From Psychromarinibacter halotolerans (GTDB lineage Bacteria > Pseudomonadota > Alphaproteobacteria > Rhodobacterales > Rhodobacteraceae), in assembly GCF_029168315.1 (NCBI RefSeq), contig NZ_JARGYD010000006.1:1-64000 (forward strand): a DNA stretch of 64,000 bases, read 5' to 3'. Under the pieces are notes generated by a model, which saw nothing but the letters and a program-made list of their open reading frames with translations, had not been told where the DNA came from and made no database searches. The position numbers were made by a program, and so were the translations under genes. Positions 24,985 through 33,820 of the stretch are shown piece after piece (position 1 is the stretch's first letter; each line of letters begins with the position of its first letter).

Positions 24985-25485
24985 TCAGACATGGTGGGCA
25001 AGGCTGCGCAGGAAGGCCTGCACCTCGCGCGGGACAGGGCCGCCCGCGATCTGTTCCGCGGCTTCGGGCGTCATTTCCTCGGGGCACAGCGCCTCGACCA
25101 GTTCGAAATGACGTTCCTCTTCTTCTTCGTCCAGCGGCAGCGCGCGGGCCGTTTCCAGAAGGCCAAGCAACTGGTGGATCAGGCGCAGATGGCGGAACGT
25201 CTCCAGCATCGGCGCCAGCAGCGGCAGTTCGTCCTGCCAGCTTTTGCCGCCGTGCACCTCGACCGTGCGCTGACCGGCCCCCTCGCAGTCATAGACCGCG
25301 CAGCCGCGAAACCCTTCGCCTTCGAGGTTGTCGTAGATCGTGCAGTCGTGACGCTTCAGGTTCGGGCAGGGCAGGCCGGCTGGCTTGTCGATGGCAAAAT
25401 CGTCGCCCTCGTCGAACGCGAGGCCCACGCAGCACAGCGCGGCGCAGGCATCGCAATCGGCGGCAAGGTCGGGAAGCTGGGTCAT
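24985..25485 (-). CDS. YkgJ-type cysteine-cluster protein
   Basis: The 166-aa product starts with a cysteine cluster, CDACAALCC (residues 11-19), followed by CPNLKRHDC and CAVYDC further on, the pattern of the YkgJ family, thought to bind zinc or iron-sulfur. The rest is helical and acidic (LPLDEEEEERHFELVE). No catalytic function is established for the family. Start at 25485 follows GGGGGAC. It lies between purL and bolA in the same direction; the overlap with longer readings of the frame is not needed. Confidence 0.8.
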   Translation of the reverse strand: MTQLPDLAADCDACAALCCVGLAFDEGDDFAIDKPAGLPCPNLKRHDCTIYDNLEGEGFRGCAVYDCEGAGQRTVEVHGGKSWQDELPLLAPMLETFRHLRLIHQLLGLLETARALPLDEEEEERHFELVEALCPEEMTPEAAEQIAGGPVPREVQAFLRSLAHHV

Positions 25486-25568
25486 GCCGTCCCCCGATGG
25501 CCCGCGCTGACCGGCGGGCGACCGGCGCGGAGGGGCGTATCGGTAAGACGGATCGCGCAACGCATGGC

Positions 25569-27728
25569 CTAGCCCAGCGTGTCCGCGAAGGCGCCGCGGT
25601 AGATCGCCGCCAGGTCTTCCAGCGGGGCAGAGGCGCCGCCAAAGCTGACGTCGGACCCGGTGAAGCGGCCGACCGTCGACAGCGGCACGCCCGCCTGTCC
25701 CGCCGCGACCATCAGCGCCTCGGCCTGATCGAAGTTGCACGCGACGAGGTAGCGCGCCTGATCTTCGCCGAACAGTTCTGCGGTGTCTCCCGAGTCCAGC
25801 GAGACGCCGATCCCGGCGGCCTCCGCCATCTCGAACGCGGCCAGCGCCAGCCCGCCGTCCGACAGGTCGGTGCAGGCCTTGATAAAGGCGCGGTTGTCGC
25901 GGATGAAATCGCCGTTCCGCTTCTCGGCCTCCAGATCGACATGCGGCGCGTCGCCGTCCTCGCGGTTGAAGACCTCTGCCAGCAGGGCCGATTGACCAAG
26001 GTGGCCGGTCGTCTCGCCGATCAGCAGGGCGACATGGCCCTCGCGCGCTTCGCCGGCGATCAGGTGATCTTCGTCCGCGATCAGGCCCACGGCGCCGATG
26101 GTCGGGGTGGGCAGGATGCCGGTGCCGTCGGTTTCGTTGTACAGCGACACGTTGCCGGACACGATGGGCGTGCCAAGGGCGGCGCAGGCGGCGCCGATGC
26201 CTTTGATGGCGCCGACGAACTGGCCCATGATCTCGGGCTTTTCGGGGTTGCCGAAGTTCAGGTTGTCGGTGGTGGCCAGCGGCGTGGCGCCCACGGCGGT
26301 CAGGTTGCGGTAGGCTTCCGCCACCGCCTGCTTGCCGCCTTCCTCGGGGTTGGCGCGCACATAGCGAGGCGTCACGTCAGACGTGAAGGCCAGCATCTTC
26401 GGCGTGCCATGCACCCGCACGATGCCGGCGCCAAGACCGGGCGCGCGCGCCGTGTCGGCCATGACCTGGCTGTCGTACTGTTCGTAAACCCACTGCTTGG
26501 CCGCATAGTTCGGGCTGGAAATCAGCGCCTTCAGCCCGTCGATCGGATCGATGCCCGGCACGTCGGCCAGCGGCTCGGCCGCTTCGGTCGGGGTCCACGG
26601 GCGGTCGTATTCCGGTGCGGTCGAAGACAGCTTGGACAGCGGAAGGTCGGCCTTCGTCTCGTTCCCGTGCACGATCAGGAAGCGGTCCTCGGCGATGGTT
26701 TCGCCGACGATGGCAAAGTCGAGGTCCCACTTTTCGAAGATCGCGCGGGCAACGTCCTCTTTCTCGGGGTTCAGCACCATGAGCATCCGCTCTTGGCTTT
26801 CCGACAGCATCATTTCGTAGGCGGTCATGCCGGTTTCGCGCTGGGGCACGTCGTCAAGCGTCAGCTTCACGCCCAGACCGCCCTTGTCGCCCATCTCGAC
26901 CGCCGAGCAGGTCAGGCCCGCCGCGCCCATGTCCTGAATCGAGATCACGGCGCCGGTGGTCATCAGCTCTAGGCAGGCTTCCAGGAGGCGTTTCTCGGTG
27001 AACGGGTCGCCGACCTGAACGGTGGGGCGTTTTTCCTCGATCGTGTCGTCGAACTCGGCCGAGGCCATCGTCGCGCCGCCGACGCCGTCGCGGCCGGTCT
27101 TGGCACCAAGATAGACGACGGGCATCCCGACGCCCGAGGCCGCCGAGTAGAAGATCTTGTCGGCATCGGCGAGGCCCGCCGCGAAGGCGTTGACCAGACA
27201 GTTGCCGTTGTAGGCGGCGTGGAACCGCACTTCGCCGCCGACGGTGGGCACGCCGAACGCGTTGCCATAGCCGCCGATCCCTTCCACCACGCCGTGCACC
27301 AGCTGGCGCGTTTTCGGATGATCGGTCTCGCCGAACGACAGCGAGTTCATCGCCGCGATGGGTCGGGCGCCCATCGTGAACACGTCGCGCAGGATGCCGC
27401 CCACGCCGGTCGCCGCGCCCTGATAGGGTTCGATGTACGAGGGGTGGTTGTGGCTTTCCATCTTGAAGACGACGGCCTGACCGTCGCCGATGTCCACCAC
27501 GCCCGCGTTTTCGCCGGGGCCGCAGATGACCTGCGGGCCGTCGGTGGGCAGGGTGCGCAGCCATTTCTTGGATGACTTGTAGGAACAGTGCTCGTTCCAC
27601 ATGGCCGAGAAGATACCGAGTTCGGTGAACGTCGGCTCGCGCCCGATGATGTCGAGGATGCGTGCATACTCGTCAGGTTTCAGCCCGTGGGCTGCAATCA
27701 GGTCATCGGTTATCTGCGGTTCCTGCAT
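25569..27728 (-). CDS. purL: Phosphoribosylformylglycinamidine synthase subunit PurL
   Basis: PurL catalyses the ATP-dependent amidation of FGAR to FGAM in purine synthesis. The 719-aa length is the small PurL type, which needs PurS and PurQ partners (encoded elsewhere). Motifs include MWNEHCSYKSSKKWL (about 40-54), GVGGILRDVFTMGARPIA near 105, GGEVRFHAAYNGN near 165 and DLSDGGLALAAFEMAE near 600. Start follows GGGGGACGAC. It heads the leftward run purL-YkgJ-bolA-80aa-grxD, though the later genes may have their own promoter. Confidence 0.97.
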   Translation of the reverse strand: MQEPQITDDLIAAHGLKPDEYARILDIIGREPTFTELGIFSAMWNEHCSYKSSKKWLRTLPTDGPQVICGPGENAGVVDIGDGQAVVFKMESHNHPSYIEPYQGAATGVGGILRDVFTMGARPIAAMNSLSFGETDHPKTRQLVHGVVEGIGGYGNAFGVPTVGGEVRFHAAYNGNCLVNAFAAGLADADKIFYSAASGVGMPVVYLGAKTGRDGVGGATMASAEFDDTIEEKRPTVQVGDPFTEKRLLEACLELMTTGAVISIQDMGAAGLTCSAVEMGDKGGLGVKLTLDDVPQRETGMTAYEMMLSESQERMLMVLNPEKEDVARAIFEKWDLDFAIVGETIAEDRFLIVHGNETKADLPLSKLSSTAPEYDRPWTPTEAAEPLADVPGIDPIDGLKALISSPNYAAKQWVYEQYDSQVMADTARAPGLGAGIVRVHGTPKMLAFTSDVTPRYVRANPEEGGKQAVAEAYRNLTAVGATPLATTDNLNFGNPEKPEIMGQFVGAIKGIGAACAALGTPIVSGNVSLYNETDGTGILPTPTIGAVGLIADEDHLIAGEAREGHVALLIGETTGHLGQSALLAEVFNREDGDAPHVDLEAEKRNGDFIRDNRAFIKACTDLSDGGLALAAFEMAEAAGIGVSLDSGDTAELFGEDQARYLVACNFDQAEALMVAAGQAGVPLSTVGRFTGSDVSFGGASAPLEDLAAIYRGAFADTLG

Positions 27729-27846
27729 GTCGTCCCCCGGCGTGGTCCGTGTCGGGCCGTCCGGCGGCCCATTTCGGGGCTTTTAGGGCAGGGCGACGGG
27801 AAACGAAAGATGCGGCGGACGGCTATGCAGGTCTAGACGGCGTGTC

Positions 27847-27885
27847 GGGGCGGCAGGCGCATTGCGAAGCCTGCGTTGCCGCCCC
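27847..27885 (-). terminator. Hairpin after the 27896 gene
   Basis: GGGGCGGCA (27847-27855) and TGCCGCCCC (27877-27885) are perfect arms of a longer bulged stem around GGCG/CCTGCG. It lies just past the stop of the leftward gene but no T tract follows, so it may be a 3' structure rather than a full terminator. Confidence 0.5.
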
Positions 27886-27895
27886 ATGCGCGGGG

Positions 27896-28147
27896 TCAGT
27901 TCAGTCGCGTGGTGGCCGGCGGCTGGTAGCCCGCAGAGGCGACCGCCTTTATCGCAAGTGCGGCGCCGTCGATGTCGGCAAGGCCCGCCGTGGCATTTGC
28001 CCGATGGGCGGTTGTGTCGGTGGGGCTTGGCAACAGGGATGCCGGTTCGACGATATTGCCGACGGTCACCCGGCCTTCAAGCGCAACGGCCGCCCCTGCA
28101 ACAAACGATGCAAGAAGGGCGGCGTGGCACAATAGTTTTCCGTTCAT
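27896..28147 (-). CDS. Small exported protein of unknown function
   Basis: The 83-aa product starts at 28147 after CGGAGGATTCCAG. It has a clear signal peptide (NGKLLCHAALLASFVAGAAVA, shortened core LLASFVAGAAVA) with likely cleavage near residue 22 after AVA-LE. The mature part is small and rich in alanine and threonine with no cysteines or known domain. It is followed by a hairpin. Its neighbour at 28281-28754 is also exported; the two may be unrelated. Confidence 0.65.
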   Translation of the reverse strand: MNGKLLCHAALLASFVAGAAVALEGRVTVGNIVEPASLLPSPTDTTAHRANATAGLADIDGAALAIKAVASAGYQPPATTRLN

Positions 28148-28241
28148 CTGGAATCCTCCGGATTTCTTCCAGGTCATCCGCCAGCGTCCTGCCGGCAGAG
28201 GAATCAGTGTGATTCCCGAAGGTTGTCGCAGATCCGGATTA

Positions 28242-28264
28242 ACCGGGGCCTAATCGGCCCCGGT
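28242..28264 (-). terminator. Terminator of the 28281 gene
   Basis: ACCGGGGCC (28242-28250) and GGCCCCGGT (28256-28264) form a perfect 9-bp stem with a 5-base loop, 16 bases past the leftward stop, followed by TAATCC. Confidence 0.75.
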
Positions 28265-28280
28265 CTTTGCTGGCGCAGGA

Positions 28281-28754
28281 TCAGTTGGTCTGCGCTTCGA
28301 ACTGGGCATTCACCGCGTTGATGAACTGTGTACGGGACATAGCCAGTTCATAGGACCCGTCGGCTTCTTCCTCGGCGGCGATCCGGACGTGGTCGACCGG
28401 CAGGTCAAGGCTTTCGTCCAGCGCGATCACAAGGGCAGTCTGGCCCGACGCAAGGGTTTGCACCTCTTGCACGGTGCCGATGGGTTCGGCGTCGGCGGAC
28501 AGCACGATTCCCTGCTCGGCGTCGGCCTCCATGTCGCTGCCCTCCATCGGGGTCTCGGTCGCAGCGACGGTGTCGTCCACCACGTCGCCGGTGTCCGTCA
28601 CGGCCTCGTCCATCGTATCCGACGTCTGCGCAAGCACGTCGCCGGTCGTCTCGGTCGTTTCGCCTGCGGGGTCGGTCAGCGTCTGAGCGGTGGCCGCGCC
28701 TGCGAGAAGCGTGGCGATCGCGGTCGAGCAGAGGATGGTCTTGCCGGTGTTCAT
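28281..28754 (-). CDS. Exported protein with PRC-barrel-like domain
   Basis: The 157-aa product has a signal peptide (KTILCSTAIATLLAGAATAQ, likely cut before residue 24), an acidic, threonine-rich linker of about 60 residues (repeated T-ETTGD and TDTGDVVDD units), then a domain of about 75 residues starting GIVLSADAEPIGTVQEVQ whose turn-strand pattern resembles a PRC-barrel, ending MSRTQFINAVNAQFE. The start at 28754 follows AGGAGGCTCACC. It is predicted to be periplasmic; no enzymatic residues are seen. Confidence 0.75.
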   Translation of the reverse strand: MNTGKTILCSTAIATLLAGAATAQTLTDPAGETTETTGDVLAQTSDTMDEAVTDTGDVVDDTVAATETPMEGSDMEADAEQGIVLSADAEPIGTVQEVQTLASGQTALVIALDESLDLPVDHVRIAAEEEADGSYELAMSRTQFINAVNAQFEAQTN

Positions 28755-29245
28755 GGTGAGCCTCCTTGGCTGTTTCCAGAATGTCGGACCCAAGCGGATC
28801 CGCCGTGTCCAATGCATCTGTCGCGAAACGGGGCTGCCGCAACCCGGGGCGCCGCAGCGCGGCAGGATCGCGCCGGATCGGCCGCTGGGCGTCAGCGAGA
28901 ATTCGCGGGTTCCATGCCTTCCTCTACGTGCGGCCGCGTCGGTCGCGTCGCATGGCAGGTTTCCGCGGTCCGGGGGCGCGTCTTTGATGAATGGGTGGGC
29001 GTTGGCGGTGCCGGATCAGGACGGTGTCACGGGGCGTCGCAAGGACTGCCGACTCGGGACGTTCCGGAAAAAAGAGGCCGGGCACAAGGCCCGGCCAAGT
29101 CCAACAGGGAGGTAAAGAAGCGGGGTGAATAAATCGGTCCGCCGCGTCTTCGATGTGCAAATATGCGGGCGATGCCTGCGGATCAAGCAGTTTGTGAACG
29201 GTGCGGCGCAAGGCCGCTATGAGGTGTGTGCATGTGTGGCCGAGG
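28755..29245. other. 490-base intergenic region
   Basis: I see no convincing gene on either strand. On the leftward strand it holds the roughly 150-base 3' leader-out of the LysR gene, ending at the terminator at 29076-29096, and then the promoter region of the exported-protein gene. No strong dyad was found near 28760-28900. Confidence 0.6.
29076..29096 (-). terminator. Terminator downstream of the LysR gene
   Basis: GGCCGGGC (29076-29083) and GCCCGGCC (29089-29096) form a perfect 8-bp stem with a 5-base loop, followed leftward by TCTTTTTTCC. It lies 150 bases past the LysR stop. Confidence 0.85.
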
Positions 29246-30151
29246 TCAGCCTGCATCCTCGTCCGTGCGACGTTTCCGGTAGGCGATGATTTCCTCGGTC
29301 ACGAAGTCACGGAAGGCCGCGATCCGCTTGGAATTGCGCAATTCCTCGGGGTAGGCGAGGAACACCGGAACCTCGTTCGATTCAATGTCCGGCAGGACGC
29401 GCACCATCTCGGGGAAGTCTTCAAGAAGGTAATCGGGCAGCACGCCGATGCCGAGATTGCTGAGGACGCCCTGCAGCACGCCGAAATAGTTGTTCACCGT
29501 CAGCAGCGACCGGACGTCGTGCGTCATCAGTTGCGAAATCAGGCTGACCCCGGCCGACACCTGATGGGACGTCGGGTTCTGGCAGATCAGCCGGTGCATC
29601 GAGATGTCCGACATCCGCTTCGGCGTGCCGGCGGATTCGAGATACTTGGGCGAGGCGTACAGGCGCATCCGCACACCCATCAGACGGCGGCGGATCAGGT
29701 CGGCCTGGCTGGGTTCCTTCATGCGGATGGCAACGTCGGCCTCGCGCATCGGAAGGTCCAGCACGCGTTCTTCCAGCATCAGGTCGATCTTCAGGTCGGG
29801 ATAGCTGGAATACAGGGTCGGCAAGCGCGGCGCGAGCCACAGCGACCCGAATCCCGTGGTGGCGGTGACGCGAAGTTCACCGAACACTTCTTCCTTGGAA
29901 TCGCGGATCCGCGCCTCGGCCGTATCAAGGCGGCGCACCATCGCCGACGTGGCGTCAAACAGCAGTTCACCCTGCTCTGTAAGAATCAGGCCCCGCGCGT
30001 GGCGGTGGAACAGCGTGGCGTTCAGACTTTCCTCAAGCGCGCGGATCTGCCGAGAGACCGCAGACTGGCTGAGGTGCAAGGTTTCACCGGCGTGTGTCAA
30101 CGATCCGGCGTCCGCCACTGCGTGGAATATTCTAAGCTTGTCCCAGTCCAT
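29246..30151 (-). CDS. LysR-family transcriptional regulator
   Basis: The 301-aa product has the LysR winged helix-turn-helix: DKLRIFHAVADAGSLTHAG (residues 4-22), then LSQSAVSRQIRALEE and LNATLFHRHARG. The C-terminal part is a type 2 periplasmic-binding fold. It is divergent from the indolepyruvate oxidoreductase gene, with two palindromic elements in the 160-base gap, so it probably controls that gene. The gap also holds its own promoter. The effector is unknown; an aromatic amino acid product would fit. Confidence 0.9.
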   Translation of the reverse strand: MDWDKLRIFHAVADAGSLTHAGETLHLSQSAVSRQIRALEESLNATLFHRHARGLILTEQGELLFDATSAMVRRLDTAEARIRDSKEEVFGELRVTATTGFGSLWLAPRLPTLYSSYPDLKIDLMLEERVLDLPMREADVAIRMKEPSQADLIRRRLMGVRMRLYASPKYLESAGTPKRMSDISMHRLICQNPTSHQVSAGVSLISQLMTHDVRSLLTVNNYFGVLQGVLSNLGIGVLPDYLLEDFPEMVRVLPDIESNEVPVFLAYPEELRNSKRIAAFRDFVTEEIIAYRKRRTDEDAG

Positions 30152-30250
30152 TTTCCGCGGGCCGACCCTGTTTGCATCTCGATATAGGAGTATTGTTACC
30201 GAGGGGTTAGGCAGGAACCGCCCCCGGTAGCAACCAGTAAATTCATTTTG

Positions 30251-30280
30251 TAGGTCAACGTGTATGACCTATGGTACCAT
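30251..30280. promoter_or_regulatory. Two adjacent palindromes between lysR and the oxidoreductase
   Basis: TAGGTCA (30251-30257) and TGACCTA (30265-30271) form a perfect 7-bp inverted repeat with a 7-base spacer. The perfect 10-bp palindrome ATGGTACCAT (30271-30280) abuts it. The pair ends 31 bases before the oxidoreductase start, where a repressor or activator site would be expected. Confidence 0.6.
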
Positions 30281-30311
30281 TGAATTCTAGCTAAACGAGA
30301 GGCACCCAGCA

Positions 30312-33300
30312 ATGCGCCAGGACGTGACACTTCACGACCGGTTCGACCTTGAAAAGTCGCCCGTACTTCTGAACGGGACGCAGGCGCTGGTCCGTTTGTT
30401 GCTGATGCAGAAGGCCCGCGACCGGGCCGCCGGGCTGAATACGGCGGGCTATGTCACGGGCTATCGTGGATCGCCGCTGGGCGCGGTGGACATGACGATG
30501 GCGCGCGCCAAGGACGCGCTAGAGGCATCCGACATCAAGTTCCAGCCCGGCCTGAACGAGGATCTCGCCGCCACGGCCCTGTGGGGCACCCAGCAGGCCG
30601 AACTGCGCGGGGAGGGCCGTTTCGACGGGGTCTTTGGCCTTTGGTACGGCAAGGGCCCCGGCGTCGACCGGTCGGGCGACGTGATGCGGCATGCGAACAT
30701 GGCCGGGTCGTCGCGGAACGGCGGTGTGATCATGGCCTTGGGCGACGACCACACCGGCGAAAGCTCGACCGTCTGCCACCAGTCCGACTGGGCTGCCGTC
30801 GACGCCTATATCCCGGTGCTGTCCCCGGCTGGCGTGCAGGAGATTCTGGACTTCGGCCTGTACGGCTATGCGCTGAGCCGCTTTTCCGGCCTGTGGACCG
30901 GGCTCAAGCTGATCAAGGACACGGTTGAAACCACCGCCGTGGTGGATGGCCGCCCGGATCGCATGAGCTTTGTCCTGCCCGAGTTCGACCTGCCCGACGG
31001 CGGGCTGAACATTCGGCTGGGCGACCACTGGAATCCGCAGGAACAGCGGATGACGGATTACAAACGATACGCGGCAGAGGCCTTCGCCCGCGCCAACGGC
31101 ATCGATCGGCGCGTCTGGGGCAAACCCGGCGCGAAGATCGGCTTCGTGGCGGCCGGGAAGAACTGGCTCGACCTTGTTCACGCGCTGACGCTGCTGGGCA
31201 TCGACGAGGCCGAGGCGGAACGGCTGGGCATCACCACCTACAAGGTGGGCCAGACGTGGCCGATGGACATGAAGGGGTTCCACGACTGGGCCGAGGGTCT
31301 GGACCTGATCGTGGTGGTCGAAGAGAAGCGCAAGCTGATCGAGGTCCAGATCAAGGAAGCGATCTTCGACGACCGGCGCGGCCGCCGCGTCTATGGCGGG
31401 CACAAGGGCGGTGCAGGCGGGATGCACAGCGAAGAGCTGTTCCCCGTCCACTATGCGCTGGACCCGGTGATGATCGCCGAGAAGCTGGGCGACATCCTGA
31501 TCGAGGAAGGCCGGGGCACCGACCGCATTCGCGCGGGGCTTCAGACCATCCTTGACGCGAAAAAGGCCGACAACGCCGAAGAGATCGCCGCGCGTCTGCC
31601 GTACTACTGCGCTGGCTGTCCGCACAACAGCTCGACCAAGGTGCCGGACGGCAGCCGCGCCTACGCGGGCATCGGCTGTCATTTCATGGCGCAGTGGATG
31701 GACCGCGAGACCGCAGGCTTCACCCACATGGGGGCCGAAGGGGCGAACTGGGTCGGCGAGGCGCCGTTCTCGACCACCGACCATGTGTTCCAGAACCTTG
31801 GCGACGGGACCTACAACCACTCGGGCGTGCAGGCGATCCGCTTCGCGCTGATGGCGGGGACCAACATCACCTATAAGATCCTGTACAACGACGCCGTCGC
31901 CATGACGGGCGGTCAGGCGAACGACGGCGGGCTGCAGGCCGACCAGATCGTCCGGGAACTGGTGGCGATGGGCGTGCGCAACGTGGCCGTGGTCTATGAC
32001 GAGAAGGAAGACGTCGACAAATCCGCCTTTCCGAAGGGTGTCCCGATCCACGAGCGGGACGCGCTGCCCGAGGTTCAGAAGACCTTCGCCGGTTACAAGG
32101 GCGTGTCGGCCATTGTCTACATCCAGACCTGCGCCGCAGAGAAACGCCGCCGGCGCAAGCGCGGTACGTTCCCGGATATCGACAAGCGGGTCTTCATCAA
32201 CACCGATGTCTGCGAGGGCTGCGGCGACTGCGGCGTGCAGTCGAACTGCGTGGCCATCGTGCCGGAAGAGACCGAGCTTGGCCGCAAGCGGGCGATCGAC
32301 CAGTCAAGCTGCAACAAGGACTTCAGCTGCCTCAAGGGCTTTTGCCCGTCCTTCGTGACACTGGAAGGCGCGACGCCGAAGAAGGCCGCGACGGTGGAAC
32401 TGGACACCGGCGAGCTTCCCGAGCCCCAGATCGGCACCATCGACGGCACCCACAACATCGTCATCACCGGCGTCGGCGGCACGGGGGTCGTGACCATCGG
32501 TGCGGTCATGGCGATGGCCGCGCATCTGGACGGCAAGGCCGCCGGCATGATGGAGATGGCGGGGCTGGCGCAAAAGGGCGGGGCGGTTCACATCCACTGC
32601 CGTATCGCCGAGACGCCGGAAGCGATCACCGCGATCCGCGTGGCGACGGGCGAGGCCGACGCGCTGATCGGGGGCGACCTTGTGGTCAGCGCCGGGGCCA
32701 AGACGCTGGGCCTGACCAAGACGGGCCGCACCGGCGCCGTGGTCAACAGCCACGAGATCATGACCGGCGATTTCACCCGCAACACCGAGTTCCGCCTGCC
32801 GATCGACCGGCTTTCGGTCGCGCTCGAGGCGCGGATGCGCGACCGGCTCAGCCTGTTCGACGCGACGGATCTGGCCAAGGCGGCGATGGGTGACACGATC
32901 TTTTCCAACATGATCGTCTTCGGGGCGGCATGGCAGCGGGGCTTCGTCCCGATCTCGCTGGAAGCGATCCTGCGGGCGATCGAGATGAACGGCGCCGCGG
33001 CAGAGCGCAACAAGCGCGCGTTCGAGATCGGGCGCTGGGCGGTGCTGAACCCGGAAGAGGCGGCGACCCTGTCGCATCCGAAGGTGGTGGCCCTGCCCAA
33101 GTCGCTGGACGACAAGATCGCCTTCCGCGCCGACCAGTTGGTCAAGTACCAGTCGGGCCGTCTGGCGGCGAAGTATCGCAAGGCCGTCGAACGGTTCGAA
33201 GATCCGAAACTGCGCGAGGCGGTGGCCAAGGGCTATCACAAGTTGCTGGCCTACAAGGACGAATACGAGGTCGCCCGGATGCATCTGGAGACCGAGGCGA

Positions 33301-33725
33301 AGGCGCGCGAGTCCTTCGATGGCGATTTCCGCATGTCCTTCCACCTTGCCCCGCCGATCATGGCCAAGACCGGCAAGGACGGGCGTCCCGAAAAGCGGCA
33401 GTTCGGCCCCGGGATGATGCGCGGGTTCCGCATCCTGTCGAAGATGAAGGTTCTGCGCGGCACGCCCTTCGACCCGTTCGGCCGTCTGCCGGAACGCAAG
33501 ATGGAGCGGGCGCTGATCAAGCAGTACGAAGCCGACATGGCCCTGCTGATGGAACAGGCCGACCGTAATCCCGAGGCGGCGGTGGCGCTTGCCGAGCTTC
33601 CCCTGCAAATTCGCGGCTATGGCCCGGTGAAAGAGGCGAACGAGGCGAAGGCGGCCAAGCGGCGCGAAGAACTGCTGGATGCGCTGAAGCGCGGCGACGA
33701 TGGCTATAAGCAGGCGGCCGAGTAA
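30312..33725 (+). CDS. Indolepyruvate ferredoxin oxidoreductase (fused, large form)
   Basis: This thiamine- and iron-sulfur-dependent enzyme oxidatively decarboxylates indolepyruvate and related aryl 2-oxo acids to acyl-CoA, in aromatic amino acid breakdown. The 1137-aa product fuses the two subunits of archaeal forms. The thiamine part includes YCAGCPHNSSTKVPDG near 432 and GIGCHFMAQWMD near 455. A cysteine cluster, CEGCGDC with CNKDFSC and CPSF near 634-678, suggests an iron-sulfur site. The C-terminal gamma domain starts ITGVGGTGVVTIGAVMAM near 715 and has MMEMAGLAQKGGAV near 740. Start follows GAGAGG. It stands alone, divergent from a LysR gene. Confidence 0.93.
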   Translation: MRQDVTLHDRFDLEKSPVLLNGTQALVRLLLMQKARDRAAGLNTAGYVTGYRGSPLGAVDMTMARAKDALEASDIKFQPGLNEDLAATALWGTQQAELRGEGRFDGVFGLWYGKGPGVDRSGDVMRHANMAGSSRNGGVIMALGDDHTGESSTVCHQSDWAAVDAYIPVLSPAGVQEILDFGLYGYALSRFSGLWTGLKLIKDTVETTAVVDGRPDRMSFVLPEFDLPDGGLNIRLGDHWNPQEQRMTDYKRYAAEAFARANGIDRRVWGKPGAKIGFVAAGKNWLDLVHALTLLGIDEAEAERLGITTYKVGQTWPMDMKGFHDWAEGLDLIVVVEEKRKLIEVQIKEAIFDDRRGRRVYGGHKGGAGGMHSEELFPVHYALDPVMIAEKLGDILIEEGRGTDRIRAGLQTILDAKKADNAEEIAARLPYYCAGCPHNSSTKVPDGSRAYAGIGCHFMAQWMDRETAGFTHMGAEGANWVGEAPFSTTDHVFQNLGDGTYNHSGVQAIRFALMAGTNITYKILYNDAVAMTGGQANDGGLQADQIVRELVAMGVRNVAVVYDEKEDVDKSAFPKGVPIHERDALPEVQKTFAGYKGVSAIVYIQTCAAEKRRRRKRGTFPDIDKRVFINTDVCEGCGDCGVQSNCVAIVPEETELGRKRAIDQSSCNKDFSCLKGFCPSFVTLEGATPKKAATVELDTGELPEPQIGTIDGTHNIVITGVGGTGVVTIGAVMAMAAHLDGKAAGMMEMAGLAQKGGAVHIHCRIAETPEAITAIRVATGEADALIGGDLVVSAGAKTLGLTKTGRTGAVVNSHEIMTGDFTRNTEFRLPIDRLSVALEARMRDRLSLFDATDLAKAAMGDTIFSNMIVFGAAWQRGFVPISLEAILRAIEMNGAAAERNKRAFEIGRWAVLNPEEAATLSHPKVVALPKSLDDKIAFRADQLVKYQSGRLAAKYRKAVERFEDPKLREAVAKGYHKLLAYKDEYEVARMHLETEAKARESFDGDFRMSFHLAPPIMAKTGKDGRPEKRQFGPGMMRGFRILSKMKVLRGTPFDPFGRLPERKMERALIKQYEADMALLMEQADRNPEAAVALAELPLQIRGYGPVKEANEAKAAKRREELLDALKRGDDGYKQAAE

Positions 33726-33820
33726 CCGGCGATCTGTCATCATATCGTTGCGCGGGCGTCACATGATGCGCGGTGCGGGAAGGGCGTTCCAGTCCTTCCC
33801 GGCCAACCAGAGGACCGCGC

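Noticed and set aside
24555..26972. An 805-codon plus-strand frame across purL, the YkgJ-like gene and bolA
   Set aside because: It crosses several clear genes on the opposite strand and has no family match or start signal.
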